Shown: positions 25,001 to 36,117, numbered from the stretch's first letter. The stretch: 64,000 nucleotides of DNA from Chrysoperla carnea (GCF_905475395.1 NC_058337.1:8296983-8360982); one strand, 5' to 3'. Translations and numbers: made by a program. Notes: generated from the letters alone by a model not told the origin.

Positions 25001-28000
25001 AATTTTTGGAATTCAACGCACTATAGGACACAACACTTATTGTAAATTGAACTATACATTGAAAATAACTGAAAATAATAGAAAAACTACTTCTTAGTAG
25101 ATTTATACACTTTTCTCTTAGACTCTTTTTGTATCAATAGACAAAACTAAACAGTTTCCCGTCAAAATATATATATTTTAATATCTAGTTTATTTAAACA
25201 CAAAACTACAAGTTTGTTGAACTTATTTGTACAAACAAATTGAATATGCAAGTTTTTCACAAACGGATTTTGGTAGTGATAAGAGTTGTTAAAATAAATT
25301 CATTCATATTCAAATACAAAATAAGTATTTTACACTGTAACGATAAAATTGTGAGACATATTTGTCCATACACGTATATTCAACGGTAAGTTAACATTCT
25401 AAGTGTACTAATCACAAGAAATGTTCAAGTAATCACACTTAGAATGTTTTAACAAATACACTTTCAATGACAGAGTACCATAAGTGTAGGTGGCGTACTG
25501 CAACTACTACATGTTATGCAAATCTTGTTGGAACAAATTATTCAATCATGTTTTTGAAATTATCCTTCTTTTGGCGTGTTATGAAAAGAATGATGAGAGT
25601 GAATTTTTATAATGCGCGCGTACTATGTGTCGCGAAAACTATATATTGAATTTAGTTTAAAATTTTTAACACTATGAAGTTAGTCGAAAACGAAATGTCA
25701 CTCACACAATAGAGAATAGATAAATGACAGGTTGTGTCATCTAAAGAAGTATGTATAATTTCTTATAGTCTACTCAACCAGTTCAAATTTGTGAAATATA
25801 GAAATATTGTTGGATTCGCTATGATGTCTAGAAAAACGTGCCGAAAGCGTTTTTTAGCACATAAAAAATTGCATAAGTTATAAACAATTAAAGATAAAAT
25901 AAAAAGGTATTCCGTTTTTCGCCAATATTTCATAAACTAATATTTATGATATTTAAACCAAAAAAAAAAAAACTCCCACTCTCAGAAGACTATTTCTATT
26001 ATTTATAATTTTAACTTAACGCTGAAAATACTTCTTCGTACGTCATTTTTAGATTGTTTTAGTAGAGTTCGTACAAAACGAAGTGGCACCGAGCAAGAGA
26101 GAGTGTAGATACGAGTGCACATACATATACATCATACACTCTCTCTTGCTCGGTGCCACTTCGTTTTGTACGAACTCTAGCGATAAAAATGAGTACGTCA
26201 CGCTAGATAATGTATTATTTAAAAATGCGAAAAAATAATGATGTATTCTGAAAGCTTTAAAAAAAGTATTACCACTGGAAATTTAAAGTTAATTTCCAAC
26301 GGTAATAATTTCTTTAATAAAAGTGTTCAGAATCTAGCAAACAATCTAAAAATGACGCAAAAAGAGCTATTTTCAGTGTTAAATTAAAATGATAAATAAT
26401 GGAGATAGTTTTAAATTTATAAATAATGGGAGTGGGTTTTTTTTTATTGGAAATTTTCTCCTCTTTAATAATATTTTTTTAAATATTAATATTTTGTGAA
26501 ATATTGCCGAAGAACGAAATACTTTTTTTTTCATCTTTAATTTTTTATAACTGTTATAATTTTTTATGTGCTGAATTCATGGACCTATCCATGAAGCTTA
26601 TAAAAAGGAGAATGATCGCTATAGAAAATATTGTCCCCGAAATATGGATAAAATAAGTGAGGCGCTGCGACCGCTAAGAAGTATCAATAAAGGCGGGCTG
26701 TTGTGCGCTAATTTGAAATGATATATCAATTTGTACATTATGCAACTAACTTCATCCACTTCGCAGATACTACTTCTTGATGACAGCGCGGCTGGTGGCT
26801 TAAAAATTAACTATAAATTCTACAAATTTTCAGGGGCAGGTGAGCTAATGCTTTAGTACATAGCGATCTTTCTCCTTCTTTATAACCTTCATGCACCTAT
26901 CACACGTATTTTTACGACCATTATCTCTATATGTCACCAATTTGAACTTGTTAACTAGACTCTTACGAGCATACATAACGTTAGCTTCAAACAACACAGT
27001 GGTTTGTTATTTTACAAAACAAGTTAGATTATTTTACTTTCAGAAGCTTAAATTAAATAGTCTAATAAAATAAAATATAAAGAAAAAATTAATGCATCTT
27101 TGAAATTTTCCACAATTGTTTATTAGGTTGTAAACACATTAGGTTGTAAAAACTATTCGACCTTTCAGGGGCGTACCTAACCCCCCCTTTTGGGGGGGGG
27201 GGGGTTAGTTGGGGATTTTAATCACTTTTTTACAGATTACAACAAAAAGCATCAATTAAAAAAAAGTTCAATTAAAAGTTCTAGCTGAAGTATTTATGCA
27301 TATTTTAATTTATTTTTCGACTTTCTAACTTCAAAATTGATTGAGATATGCAAATAAAAAAATTTTTTTGCTCATTCAATCAAATGAAAAAGTGTCCATC
27401 TTGTAAACCGTTAGAGATTGAATAAAAATTTAAATGTAAAATTTATTCCTTATAAAAAAATTAACAACTTTTATTTGAAGCATTCTTTCGTAAACATCAC
27501 TGTTTACCCGTGAGGGCGCAACTTAGAAAAGAACTTTGGTGTCCATTTTCTCCAAAACTACAAACAAAGTTTGTTGATTTTTTGAAGTTAATTTCAATTA
27601 GTGAGTTATTTATTATAAAACAACTTTTCTTTGAAATATTTTTTTCTAAACATCCCTTTTTACCCGTGAAGGCGTCTCCAAAATACTTTCTAAAATTGCG
27701 AAAATTTCAAAATTTTTGTTAGTATTTTCTGGATTTTTTTTTTTGCATTTCTAGAATGTTTCACAAAACTACTAGTTGAAGTTAACCTGAAAAAAATCAA
27801 CCCACTTTTTTTTTATAGTTTTGAAGAAAATGGACGCCCAAATTTTTTTGCGCCCTCACGGGTAAACAGTGAAGTTTTAGGAACGAATGATTCAAATAAA
27901 AGTTGTTAATTTTTTTATAAGGAATAACTTTTATATTTAAACTTTTTTTTCATCTCTAACGATTTACAAGATGGATACTTTTTCATTTGATTGAATGAGC

Positions 28001-29555
28001 AAACATATTCCATTTTATAATTGGTATATCTCGCATATCAACTTGGAAGGTAGAAAGTCGAAAAAAAATGAAAATATGCACAAATATTCTAAAACTTTAA
28101 ACTAAATTTTGTTTTTATTTGATGCATAGCATTTTTGTAATTTGCAAAAAAACTGATTAAAACCCCCCAACTACACCCCAAAAAAGGGGGTTAAGAACGC
28201 CCTTTAGAGGTCGACTTTTTTTAACGAAATGTTTATACCCTAATAAACAACTGTCGAAAATTTCAAAGATGCATTAATTTTTCCTTTTAGATATTTAGTT
28301 TAATTGTACTATATTACGATTAACTTCACATAACGTTAGCTTCACAGTGGTTCAGTGGCGGTGCATAGGTACTTATTTTACAAAACAAGTTTGATTATTT
28401 TACTTTTAGAAGCTTAAAGTTAATAAATATTATGTATTGTGAAATATGTTTGTTGTACAATTAAGTTAAGAACTTGACAACAAACTGATTGTACTGTTTA
28501 AGTTAAAAAATAAAAATCAATGAATTAATAATAGATAGGTAATGAAATTTGGTACTATCAATTTAAAAAAAAAATTTCTAATAAAGCTCATTAACCAGTT
28601 TTTATAAATAAGTAATAATTTTTAAATTTATTTATTAGTAGTAGGTAGGTAGGTATTGTTGATATTTTGTTAAAAAAATCGTTTTGGGGGGTTAAATAGG
28701 ATAATAATTTTCAAAATAAATTTATTGTTTTATAAAATGATAAATGATTTGTACATTCATATAATATATAATTATATAAAATAAGAATATTTTTGAATCA
28801 ATTTTGTAAATATGATTATAAATGCAAATCATTTGATTTGAAAAAGTGGTTTAAAATGGAAGAATATGCTATGACAACAAAGTTAAAAAAAAAAGAAAAC
28901 AGTAAAATATTTATATGAGCCTTTTACCATAAAAATAGGCGTTTGTTAGTTATGTGTTGTCTCAAATCAAATTGAATCAAGAAAGCTAGGTTTGTTTGAA
29001 TGAGAGATATGATGTGCAGCTCCTGAGTAAAACCCGGCTTATGGAATTGGTACGTGATGTGGATCCAACTGTTCAACTGGATGATGAAGTTGAAGAAATG
29101 TTACTGAGTATTGCTGATAGTTTCGTTGAGAGTATTGCAAATGGTTCCTGTAAAATTGCTAAACATCGACATATACAAACTGTGGAAGTTAGAGATGTTC
29201 AATTATATTTGGGTAATTTTTAATTTTTTTCCTTTAATTTCATATATTATTTTCAACTATGATTCGGTCAATTTAAACATTTAGAGGTACAAAAATTTCA
29301 AAATTCTTACTTGGCAAATTATGAAGCTATATTATTACTCCATCTTGTTTTCTTTAATCATAAAATAAAATGTTCGCCGTCGATTTTGATGTTAATATCT
29401 TAAAATTGATTTTTTTGTTTTGTTTTACAGAGCAAGCGTATAATATATGGATTCCAGGCTTAGGGACAGATGAACTTCGTCCATACAAACGATCTGCTAT
29501 AACAGAAGCGCACAAACAGCGAATGGCATTAATTCGTAAAACGAAAAATAAATGA
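15605..29555 (+). CDS. Taf12: TAF12, TFIID subunit 12 (three coding exons)
   Basis: Coding exons read as 15605-16045, 29020-29212 and 29431-29555. The phases match (0, then 1), giving 252 aa and ending RMALIRKTKNK. Residues 1-147 are Gln/Asn/Pro/Thr-rich and disordered. Residues 148 onward are the histone fold: LLSKTRLMELVRDVDP, then LDDEVEEMLLSIADSFVES, then KHRHIQTVEVRDVQLYLE, then NIWIPGLGTDELRPYKR and TEAHKQRMALIRKT. In the family this H2B-like fold pairs with TAF4 in TFIID (and ADA1 in SAGA) to support promoter recognition. The fold and tail fit insect TAF12; the N-terminus is longer than vertebrate forms. Intron 1 is 12,974 bp, intron 2 is 218 bp. A small extra exon in the long intron cannot be excluded. 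AATAAA lies near 29694. Confidence 0.93.
16250..17040. repeat. fold-back element in TAF12 intron 1 (about 790 bp)
   Basis: Outer arms: TTTGAGCAAGGTTGAGAAC (16281) pairs with GTTCTCAACCATGCTCAAA (to 17010), and TTATCGATAGT with ACTATCGATAA. Inner arms: 16613-16664 (GTAAACGGAAAATTATCGTC, then TTGCAGTTGCAAACATCG) pair almost perfectly with 16685-16745. The tip near 16665-16684 includes AGACCTTCAAGTCTTC. No coding potential. Confidence 0.88.
17041..18508. other. TAF12 intron 1 sequence, nothing recognised
   Basis: AT-rich intronic DNA without a motif-bearing frame, RNA gene or clear repeat arms. Confidence 0.4.
18509..19316. repeat. fold-back element in TAF12 intron 1 (about 810 bp)
   Basis: TAATCCAATTAATCTA (18510) pairs with TAGATTAAATGGATTA (to 19316). 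The block GAAAACAAAAAATACGTTGT with TATAGAAGGAAA (18551-18583) pairs with 19234-19268, and TATCGATTGACG (18740) with CGTCAATCGATA (19095). Arms of about 230 bp are roughly 80% alike by eye. The 60-66-aa frames at 19184-19392 are readings of the right arm. Confidence 0.85.
19801..20543. mobile_element. MITE with CAGGSTGSC ends and TATA duplication
   Basis: The left end CAGGCTGCCTTTTTTTAAG, continuing through TTGACATAT and CTTGAAACT, matches the reverse complement of the right end (AAGTATATGTCAACTT, then AAAAGCCACCCTG). TATA lies directly outside both ends (19797-19800 and 20544-20547), a likely target duplication. The right 280 bp recur at 51365-51646. The 159-aa minus frame at 19474-19953 overlaps the left end and has no motif. 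Confidence 0.8.
20548..21525. other. TAF12 intron 1 sequence, nothing recognised
   Basis: AT-rich intronic DNA. Small frames at 21180-21586 lack motifs; the second runs into the next repeat. Confidence 0.35.
21528..22040 (+). repeat. repeat family A, copy 1
   Basis: It begins with an imperfect palindrome (TATACCTTGTATATATAAAA), then TTTAATCCCAAGTTTGTAAC, CACCTAATTAATC, GTTGTCCGTCCGT, GATAACTCAAAAACG, GTGGGACCCATCTT, TTTTTCGTAAACACCACTGT, TTTACCCGTGAG. It ends AACTCAGTCAATTGTTTG. About 510 bp, no protein. At least five more copies lie in this window; this one is the most diverged of the longer copies. Confidence 0.85.
22750..23699. repeat. weak fold-back element in TAF12 intron 1
   Basis: The ends pair as GTATAGGGAAGTGAGGTACA and ACACGGAGCACAATGGAATA (22751-22797) against 23655-23697 (GTTCCATTGTGTCCCACATC). 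Interior pairing is poor. No coding frame. Confidence 0.5.
23700..25854. other. TAF12 intron 1 sequence, little recognised
   Basis: AT-rich DNA. 24220-24620 and 24700-24850 hold loosely repeated phrases (for example ATTCTATAG near a stretch ending GTGAAC, and ATCATCAAAATYGGAGCTGT at about 24617 and 24822). A small hairpin with AACATTCTAAGTGT / ACACTTAGAATGTT lies at about 25395-25450. No gene seen. Confidence 0.4.
25855..26578. repeat. nested fold-back element with a perfect inner hairpin
   Basis: The outer ends TTAGCACATAAAAAATT (25855) and AATTTTTTATGTGCTGAA (to about 26576) pair. CGCCAATATTTCAT, AAACTCCCACTC and ACGTCATTTTTAGATTG pair with their complements at 26344-26510. Inside sit a perfect 44-bp inverted repeat (26064-26107 / 26135-26178, loop 27 nt) and another hairpin at about 26240-26332 (TTCTGAAAGC / TGTTCAGAA). 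Confidence 0.9.
26579..27049. repeat. mixed repeat fragments in TAF12 intron 1
   Basis: 26600-26665 is the reverse complement of 9360-9430 (the GGGGACAATATTTTCTATAGC block), and ATAGCGATC plus TCTCCTTCTTTATAA recur at about 26860. The stretch 26975-27050 (CATAACGTTAGCTTCA to TTTTACAAAACAAGTT) is repeated directly at 28328-28415, on the other side of the next fold-back element. Confidence 0.6.
27050..28308. repeat. 1.26-kb fold-back element in TAF12 intron 1
   Basis: AATTAATGCATCTTTGAAA (27088) pairs with TTTCAAAGATGCATTAATT. A C-run/G-run block (27181-27215) pairs with CCCCCCAACTACACCCC (28165), and ATAAGGAATAA-type words pair across the centre. The interior on both arms (CATCACTGTTTACCCGTGAG at 27495; the reverse complement at about 27850) is related to repeat family A. 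A lone right arm occurs at 31325-31640. It ends within matching direct repeats (26975-27050 and 28328-28415). Confidence 0.85.
28309..29019. other. TAF12 intron 1, 3' end
   Basis: Contains the right direct repeat (28328-28415), a short GTAGGTAGGTAGGTA run near 28640 and AT-rich DNA. The intron ends at the acceptor GATGTGCAG (29019). Confidence 0.5.
29020..29212 (+). CDS. Taf12: TAF12 exon 2 (histone fold)
   Basis: The acceptor GATGTGCAG precedes CTCCTGAGTAAA; the donor is TTGG before GTAATTTT, phase 1. It encodes most of the histone fold, from LLSKTRLMELV to VQLYL. Confidence 0.93.
29431..29555 (+). CDS. Taf12: TAF12 exon 3 (C-terminal helix and tail)
   Basis: The acceptor TGTTTTACAG precedes AGCAAGCGTATAAT. 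The joined codon gives Glu, then QAYNIWIPGLGTDELRPYKR and the conserved EAHKQRMALIRK. Stop TGA at 29553-29555. Confidence 0.94.
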
Positions 29556-30189
29556 AGTGTTTTAATTTTTTTTTTTTTTTGTTATTTATTTGGATGGTAA
29601 AAACATAATTGTAAAATTTAATTATTTGATAACGATGAATTATGTAATATAATTTTTAATCATAATAATTATTGCATGTTTTGTCTAAGTTTAAAATAAA
29701 AATATATTATTTTAACAATTGAGTTATCAATTTGATATTCTAAATCCTTTATTTAGTATGCAGAAGAAATCATATAGCTAGATGATGTAAAAGGGAAGGC
29801 ATACAAGATCAAACGTACAGTTTTGGGTGCAATCGAAAACTTACTCATTTTAACTCGTCTAAAATATGCAAAAATAATTTTTTATGTCGTTAAAACATTT
29901 TTTTAGGAATTATTATATCACTCAAAATCTTGCTAAAGTAGATACGCCGTGTAAGAAACTCTAATCCGCCATTATTGTTGTTGCCCTTTATCTTCAAAAA
30001 AGTATAAAGTACAAAAAAAAGTGAAAAAATTATATTTTTCAATCTCGAAAATGGGTGATATACAATGTGCTACTTAAGTTGGCTTCATATAGATGACTTT
30101 TTTATTGTAAGGTTTACGGAGATGTTCTTTATAAAATAATAATAATATTGTTTAACCTCCGTTTCTCTGACATATATGCCTATAACGTA
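29556..30189. other. TAF12 3'UTR and intergenic DNA
   Basis: The 3'UTR probably ends soon after the AATAAA near 29694. Beyond it there is AT-rich DNA with no recognisable gene. Confidence 0.45.
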
Positions 30190-30425
30190 GGCCACCCACG
30201 TAATTATTTATTAATCTTTATTTAATAAATTACATATATATACAATTACATTTATGATGATGTGGGTGCAGTCGGCTACTTCGTTCTTATCCAAGCGACG
30301 CGACGATAATGTGATCAATTCTACTGCCTCATTAACTATAACTGATCACACTGCTGCCGCTTGAATTCGAACCCGCGACCTAAGTCTAAGTACGCCTAAC
30401 GCTTTAGACAGCTCGGCCACTTAGG
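30190..30425 (-). mobile_element. tRNA-derived SINE
   Basis: Read on the minus strand the head is tRNA-like: TGGCCGAGCTGTCTAAAGCG fits a pol III A box of Leu/Ser type, and GGGTTCGAATTC fits a B box about 45 bases later. A unique body containing CATTATCGTCGCGTCGC and an A/T-rich tail of AAATAAAGATTAATAAATAA type follow. The tRNA part does not fold into a complete clover leaf with a 3' acceptor, so I call it a SINE rather than a tRNA gene. Confidence 0.75.
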
Positions 30426-32089
30426 TTCAATCCTTTATAAACATCTCTGCTTCGGATAATAACATTCAGCTATTAACTTTTGATATCTAATGTATAGAGT
30501 GCTCACTTATTCAAAAAGGTCATTAATGGTCGTTTAGAAATGCAGACCATTTAAAACGAATTTAGGAAAAAATAGACCAGAAAAATAGACTCAAAAGAAT
30601 CGGGAAAAAACACCTTAAAAACTTAAAAAGCCGACTGCGTCAAATAAAATCCGAAAAGAAAGAAACAAGTCTAGTAGTTCACATAGCGACTTTTACAGTC
30701 GATCAGTCGGGGTCCATTAAAATCTAGACCGGCTCAATTCTTCCCAATAATGGAAATCTAAGAAATTGGGACAAAAATTGAAATTACTTTTTATTTTACA
30801 AAAATATCTTTTGAAAAAAAGTTGGTCATTTCACATTATTTGACAAAAATATTTTATTATTTATTTATCGATGGTAAAATTTTCATCCGGAACAAAATAA
30901 TTCTTTTCAGCTGTATAATTTCTTCCAATTTGCGGAGCTATTTTAATCTATTTAAAGAAACATCTCAATTTCATTTTGTGATTAAGACTTAGTGGTCCTT
31001 ACATGACTTGTTTCTTCATTTCAATATCTCTGCGTTAAAAAATGTGCACGTGTTTTATCATTTTAAGTGATATAGCTATAATATCACTTAAAATGGTAAT
31101 ATTGGAATAAAATTAAGAAAAAAGGATGTTATATGGATTAAAAGTTCGGGCAGCGAAACTTTGGGGTTTTTCTTTTCACATCAAAATAAGTATTTTTTGA
31201 AATTTTTTACTTTCTCGGAGTCTTTTCAAGCTTTTACAAATAGTCGGGTGTGAGTGACTTATAGATAAAATTATTTTCTACTTTTTATTTATTTAGTTGT
31301 TTATTTTTTTATAAGAAATAACTTTACATTTAAACTTTTGTGTTACCTCTCCCGCTTTACAAGATGGATACTTTTACATTTGATTTAATCAGAAAAAAAA
31401 TTCCATTTTAAAATTGGTATATCTAAAATTGGTATACTTTTAGTTGAATTTTTTTATTAGATGCTGAGTTTTTTTGTAATTTGTAAAAAAACTGATTTAA
31501 ACCACCCCCTCCAACTACCCCATCCCAAAAGGGAGTGCCGCTGAGAAGTCGACTTTTTTTTAACGAAGTTTTTACAGTCTAATAAACAACTGTAGCCAAT
31601 TTTAAAGATGCATGAATTTTTTCTTTATTAAATGGTATTTCATTTAATTTTGTTGTGCTAATTTATTGAATTTCAAAATTTTTTGGTATTATATTCGAAT
31701 TTATCCTTTGTTGATGGGATACACATAAATATTAATTTACCACCAATATCGGTAATTTTTACAAATGACGATTCGTTGTCATAACTTATTACCTTCGATA
31801 TGTGTGTTAATTATCACAAGTTTCAACTTGTAAAAACTTTATTTGAACAAAAGTGACATCCTTGCGTGGTACAAACGATAAAATTTTTCTATAACGCATA
31901 TCATTTTAAAAAATCACACTGTTGTCCGTTTTATTAGTTCTTGTATATCAATCACTATTCACTGTGGTACATGGTCCCTTTGAATATACAGCGGTTAAAT
32001 TCCGGTTAATTGTCATTCCTATCTTTAATTAAAAATGCACCATCAATTGTTTTTTTATAATTTTTTTAACGTATTTTCGTTTGTCCAGT
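30426..32089. other. intergenic DNA with repeat fragments
   Basis: 31056-31094 is a small hairpin (CATTTTAAGTGATAT / ATATCACTTAAAATG). 31130-31215 (AAAGTTCGGGCAGCGAAACT to ACTTTCTCG) is repeated in reverse at 57985-58068. 31325-31640 is one arm of the fold-back element at 27050-28308. No gene recognised. Confidence 0.6.
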
Positions 32090-33952
32090 AAGGTTCTACA
32101 AAACTTTAAGATTCATTCTCTGTCGCAGCAAGACATAGTTGACTTTGGAAACTTCGCAATGTTCTGTTTGCCATTTGGCATAGAATACCCTTTGGGCTTG
32201 TTACTGTTTTTTTCAAAGGAAAAATATTCCCCTCAAAAGAAAATGTAGACGTAACGGATAGAGGGCCATTTTTTTACACTGTCAACTATGTGATATAGAC
32301 TGTGTATATTGAATGTCATAAAGGATAGGCCGTAAAATTTTGTCTGACAGTCGTATAAGATAATTTGACTAGATCTAGTTTGCACTGTACTAAATCTTCG
32401 GTACTGATATTATTTTTAAGAAGAACATATATACTTTTTACCAACAATTTATATGAATCTAAAAGATCTTGATATAAAATTTCAGTTAATACTGGTACAC
32501 TATAAAACAAAAGCCATGATCTCCACTCTGTAGCTTTCCATTTTTGTTTATCTTTCAGGATACGGGAAACTCGATGAATTTCATTTTTAAGCTTTATGGA
32601 AATTAACCGTTCGTCAATTAATTTTTTGTTTGTAGCTGTTAAATGAGCTTTTCCCCATTCTTCCCACAATTGCCGAGTAACATCCAGGAGAACAGCGTGC
32701 ATATAATCATGAGGAAAGCCCCAGGTAAAATCAAAATCATTAATTAATGACCATATGCTAGATCCTTCAATGCCCAAATGTGAACCTAGTTTTTGCCTTT
32801 TATGAGAACTTGAATTCTCATTTAAAGACTCTCTAGCAAATAGTACATCTAACAAATAATTTTCATGATTTCATTCTACGGGCTTACTAGGCAATGCTGA
32901 TGAACAAACTGCAGCCGAAATATCCATTGAATTTCAAACGATTTGGTATAAATGGGTCGAGCAACTGAATCTACAGAAAAAAAAAAATTTTTGCAAAAGA
33001 ATGTTATATCAGTACCATCGCCCGCTGTGATTTTTAGACCTGTGTTCATAAATTTAGGTTTTGGTTCACCAGTTGAGTACCATAGTGCAGTAAGAAGTGC
33101 CAACTTATTTCGTCGTTCTTTCGGTATTTCATTGACAATACATTGAATTGGCCAAATGCTACGCTGATTACTCATAAATTGGGATGTTCCATGAGCATTA
33201 ACATTTAAAGTTAAAACAAATTCGTTCTTGTTTTGTTTTGATTTAATATAATTTTCTTCTTTATATCTATTACCATCGCATACATCACTGATACCGCTAT
33301 TATTTTTTTTGTTTTAAAATATTATTGTTAATGGAGTTTCGTATTTCTGGGTTATTTAAAATCTGTCGTAATTGATGTTCCAAATTAAGAAGAATAATAA
33401 AGTTGTCTTCTTTAGTTGTTAACTTGTATTTTTTCTGACATTTTGAGCATGAAACTTCTTCATTTTTTATTTATGTTTCGAAATAGGATCTGCCAATGGA
33501 TTATTACATAAAGTGCAATAAGATACACAATTTATTACGCCCTAAGTAGGATTGAATAATTTCTGAATTTCATATTTGGAAACATTGATATTTTAAATAA
33601 TGGTCCAGCTAAAATCTTTATCAAATTAAAAATATCCTGTTGGGCTTCATATGATAAATTATACTTTATGGTTAATGCTAATATCATATTCAAAACCTCC
33701 CAAACAGATATATTTGATTGTTCAAACATTATCCAATTATATATTTTTTTTATCATAGTGGGTTTCACTTAGTGGACAATCCCATTTAAAGGTACTATGG
33801 TAGTCATAAAAGTTTTCTTCGTCATCAAAATCTTGTTGCTACTCGTTTAATATTTCTTCCACATTAACTACTTCCTTTTCAGGAAGAATACCGTCTTCAT
33901 CATCAGATTCAGTTTCATCACCATCGTTGAATTAGAAGTTATCACTAAACAT
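32090..33952 (-). pseudogene. decayed DNA-transposon transposase
   Basis: Fragments in several minus-strand frames line up in one order. An acidic start (MFSDNF at 33952, with stops soon after) comes first. Then SVWEVLNMILALTIKYNLSY (33535-33768), a C-x2-C zinc-like segment (about 33430-33520), and DVCDGNRY with RSIWPIQCIVNEIPKERRNK (32876-33290). Last come FTWGFPHDYMHAVLLDVTRQ (32316-32855) and FMTFNIHSLYHIVDSVKK (about 32250-32310, frameshifted). The SIWPIQ / NELP / DYMHAVLLGV / NxHxLxH series is characteristic of large insect transposases of the CMC or Plavaka/KDZ kind; the exact group is uncertain. Frameshifts, stops and gaps show that it is inactive. Confidence 0.8.
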
Positions 33953-34136
33953 TTTTAATGCAAAAAAATAGCGGAAATTTTACTTAAAACAATTCTCAAA
34001 AAATAAACCATTCGCTTGAGTGAAACTTATAAAAGTAGATGTCGAAATCTGGAAATGAAAATAAAGGAATACATTAATTTTGGCATACTTATTTTTTTTT
34101 TATATGAAACAATAAGCCAATGTTAATGGCTGTTGC

Positions 34137-35568
34137 GCACAGGCGTCCCTAGGATCAAATTATTCGGGGGGCACCAATATTAAAAAAATGGATAGTTAAG
34201 TGAAAAAAAGAAGTTGTAGTTAAATAAACACGTTATAAATTTTAAGTATTTATTTATGGATATCAAACAAAAAAAGTTTAACGACAAATATAAAAAAAAT
34301 AATACATTTTTTTAAATTTTAATGAAAACGCGAAATTAAAATTTTTTTTTTAAAATCTACCCTGCCTAATAATTGTAATAATTAATAAGAATACAAAAAA
34401 CATCAACCTTTTCTTAAAATTGTAACAAAAATTATAAAATACAACCTTTTCTTTAAAAAATCAGTCTTTCATTAAAATTATAATATTAACAAGTGAAAAC
34501 AAACAATTGACTGAGTTAATTGTTGAAATACCATGCATAGTCAGTGTTGATTTCTTTATCACATTACACATACAAACATGTGACACATACATAACTGATA
34601 ATCAAGTATAGTACATATTATAAAATTTCCGCCTAATTGGCGCCCTCACGGGTAAATAGTGATGTTTACGAAAAAATGTTTCAAACAAAAGTTGTTTAAT
34701 TATTGATAAGGAATATTTTTTACATTTAAACTTTTGTTCTATCTCTAACGGTTTACAAGATGGGTCCTACGGACCCAATACCCAATTGGCCTATGATGCT
34801 CATTTACGAACTTGACCTCACTTTTTACGTCCTGAGTACGCTGTAAAAATTTCAGCTCGATATCTTTTTTCGTTTTTGAGTTATCGTGTCCACAGACGGA
34901 CGGACGGACGGACAACCGGAAATGGACTAATTAGGTGATTTTATGAACACCTATGACAAAATTATTTTCCTAGCATCATTATTTTTAAGCGTTACAAACT
35001 TGAGACTAAACTTAATATACTATGTATATTTCATATATACATGGTATAAAAATCTACCCATCTTAATGTAAATTCTTTTAACACATAGCAAATTTTTCGA
35101 CCAACATCGAGTCCAACATCTTACATCAGCTCAGCTCAGACATCCTGTTAGCCTATCCTCTACGATTTTACTCATTAGTTAGGCTTTCAGACGAGTGACG
35201 AAAATGACCTTTCAGCCGTTACTGTGGTAATTGGCCAGAAAAGATTATTTTCAAAAAAAAAATGTACTATGGATGGAAGATTTACAAATAGACCAGCATG
35301 CTTGCAAAAATGCCCGTTATTCGATGGTACCTAGGTTAGTAATTGCAAAGGCTCTATATGACGTTTTTTATGATGTTAATGAATATGTAAAATTTCTCAT
35401 AATAAAATGAGTTATTTCCATTTTTTTACGTGTTTAAAGAAGTCTAGAATAGTAAAGAAAGTAAATAAATTATCTCCATTTTTATTAAACTTTCAAAAAA
35501 TTCAAAAATTATTGGATGTGCACGTGCTCCCCCCCTCCTCGTGCCCCCGTAAGGACGCCTATGTAGTG
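34137..35568. mobile_element. family B DNA transposon, interrupted by family A
   Basis: The left end AGGCGTCCCTAGGATC, then AAATTATTCGGGGGGCACC, matches the reverse of the end at 4255-4303. The right end near 35528-35565 (CTCGTGCCCCCGTAAG, then GACGCCTATG) is its inverted partner at low similarity. A minus-strand family A copy (34489-35048) sits inside. No coding sequence of its own survives. Confidence 0.5.
34489..35048 (-). repeat. repeat family A, copy 2
   Basis: Full-length (about 560 bp) in reverse orientation. It reads AACAAGTGAAAAC, AACTGAGTTAATTG-type words, GGCGCCCTCACGGGTAAA, GACGGACGGACGG, AATGGACTAATTAGGTGAT, and ends at the TATACATGGTATA palindromic tip. Confidence 0.88.
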
Positions 35569-36117
35569 TTGCGGACTGTATAAAAAAAGATGAAAAAAAA
35601 TAGAAATCGAAGCAAAAATCTAATTTCGACTTACCAAGTTACTGCTACTATATAATTAACAGCGCTACCATTAATGTAAAGGATAATTAAGGTAAGGAGA
35701 TTGGAAAATTCGATAACTTTCATTAAAGTAATGCCTCCAAAACTAGTACACGTTTTTTTTAAATTCGATTCAACGATGTTTTTGATAATTATAGCAAACA
35801 CAGGTTTAAATGAAACCGTTATACAAAGAGACAATATAATTAAACAGAAAAAACACAAATTGAGGAAAACGTGATAACAGAAATCACTTATTAATTTATC
35901 ATTTGGATATCAAAAGACTGTAAAGATCGAGAATAATAATGAGTCACTCAAACATGTAAAAAAAGTATATCAAAAAGCTTGTTTTTAAAAAAAAAACAAC
36001 AACACGTAAATAGAGTTAGTTCAGGCAGGTTCATTGATGTTATAAATTAAACTGGATTGCTATTCAGTCCAGTTTATCGAACAAAGAAAATTCTTAAAAA
36101 ATTGTAGATAAAGTAGG
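35569..36117. other. intergenic, nothing recognised
   Basis: AT-rich DNA. The 75-aa minus frame at 35631-35858 has hydrophobic stretches but no family motif. Confidence 0.35.

Noticed and set aside
30355..30425. Possible tRNA-Leu/Ser gene on the minus strand
   Set aside because: A and B boxes are present, but the acceptor stem does not close and a SINE-like body with an A/T tail follows.
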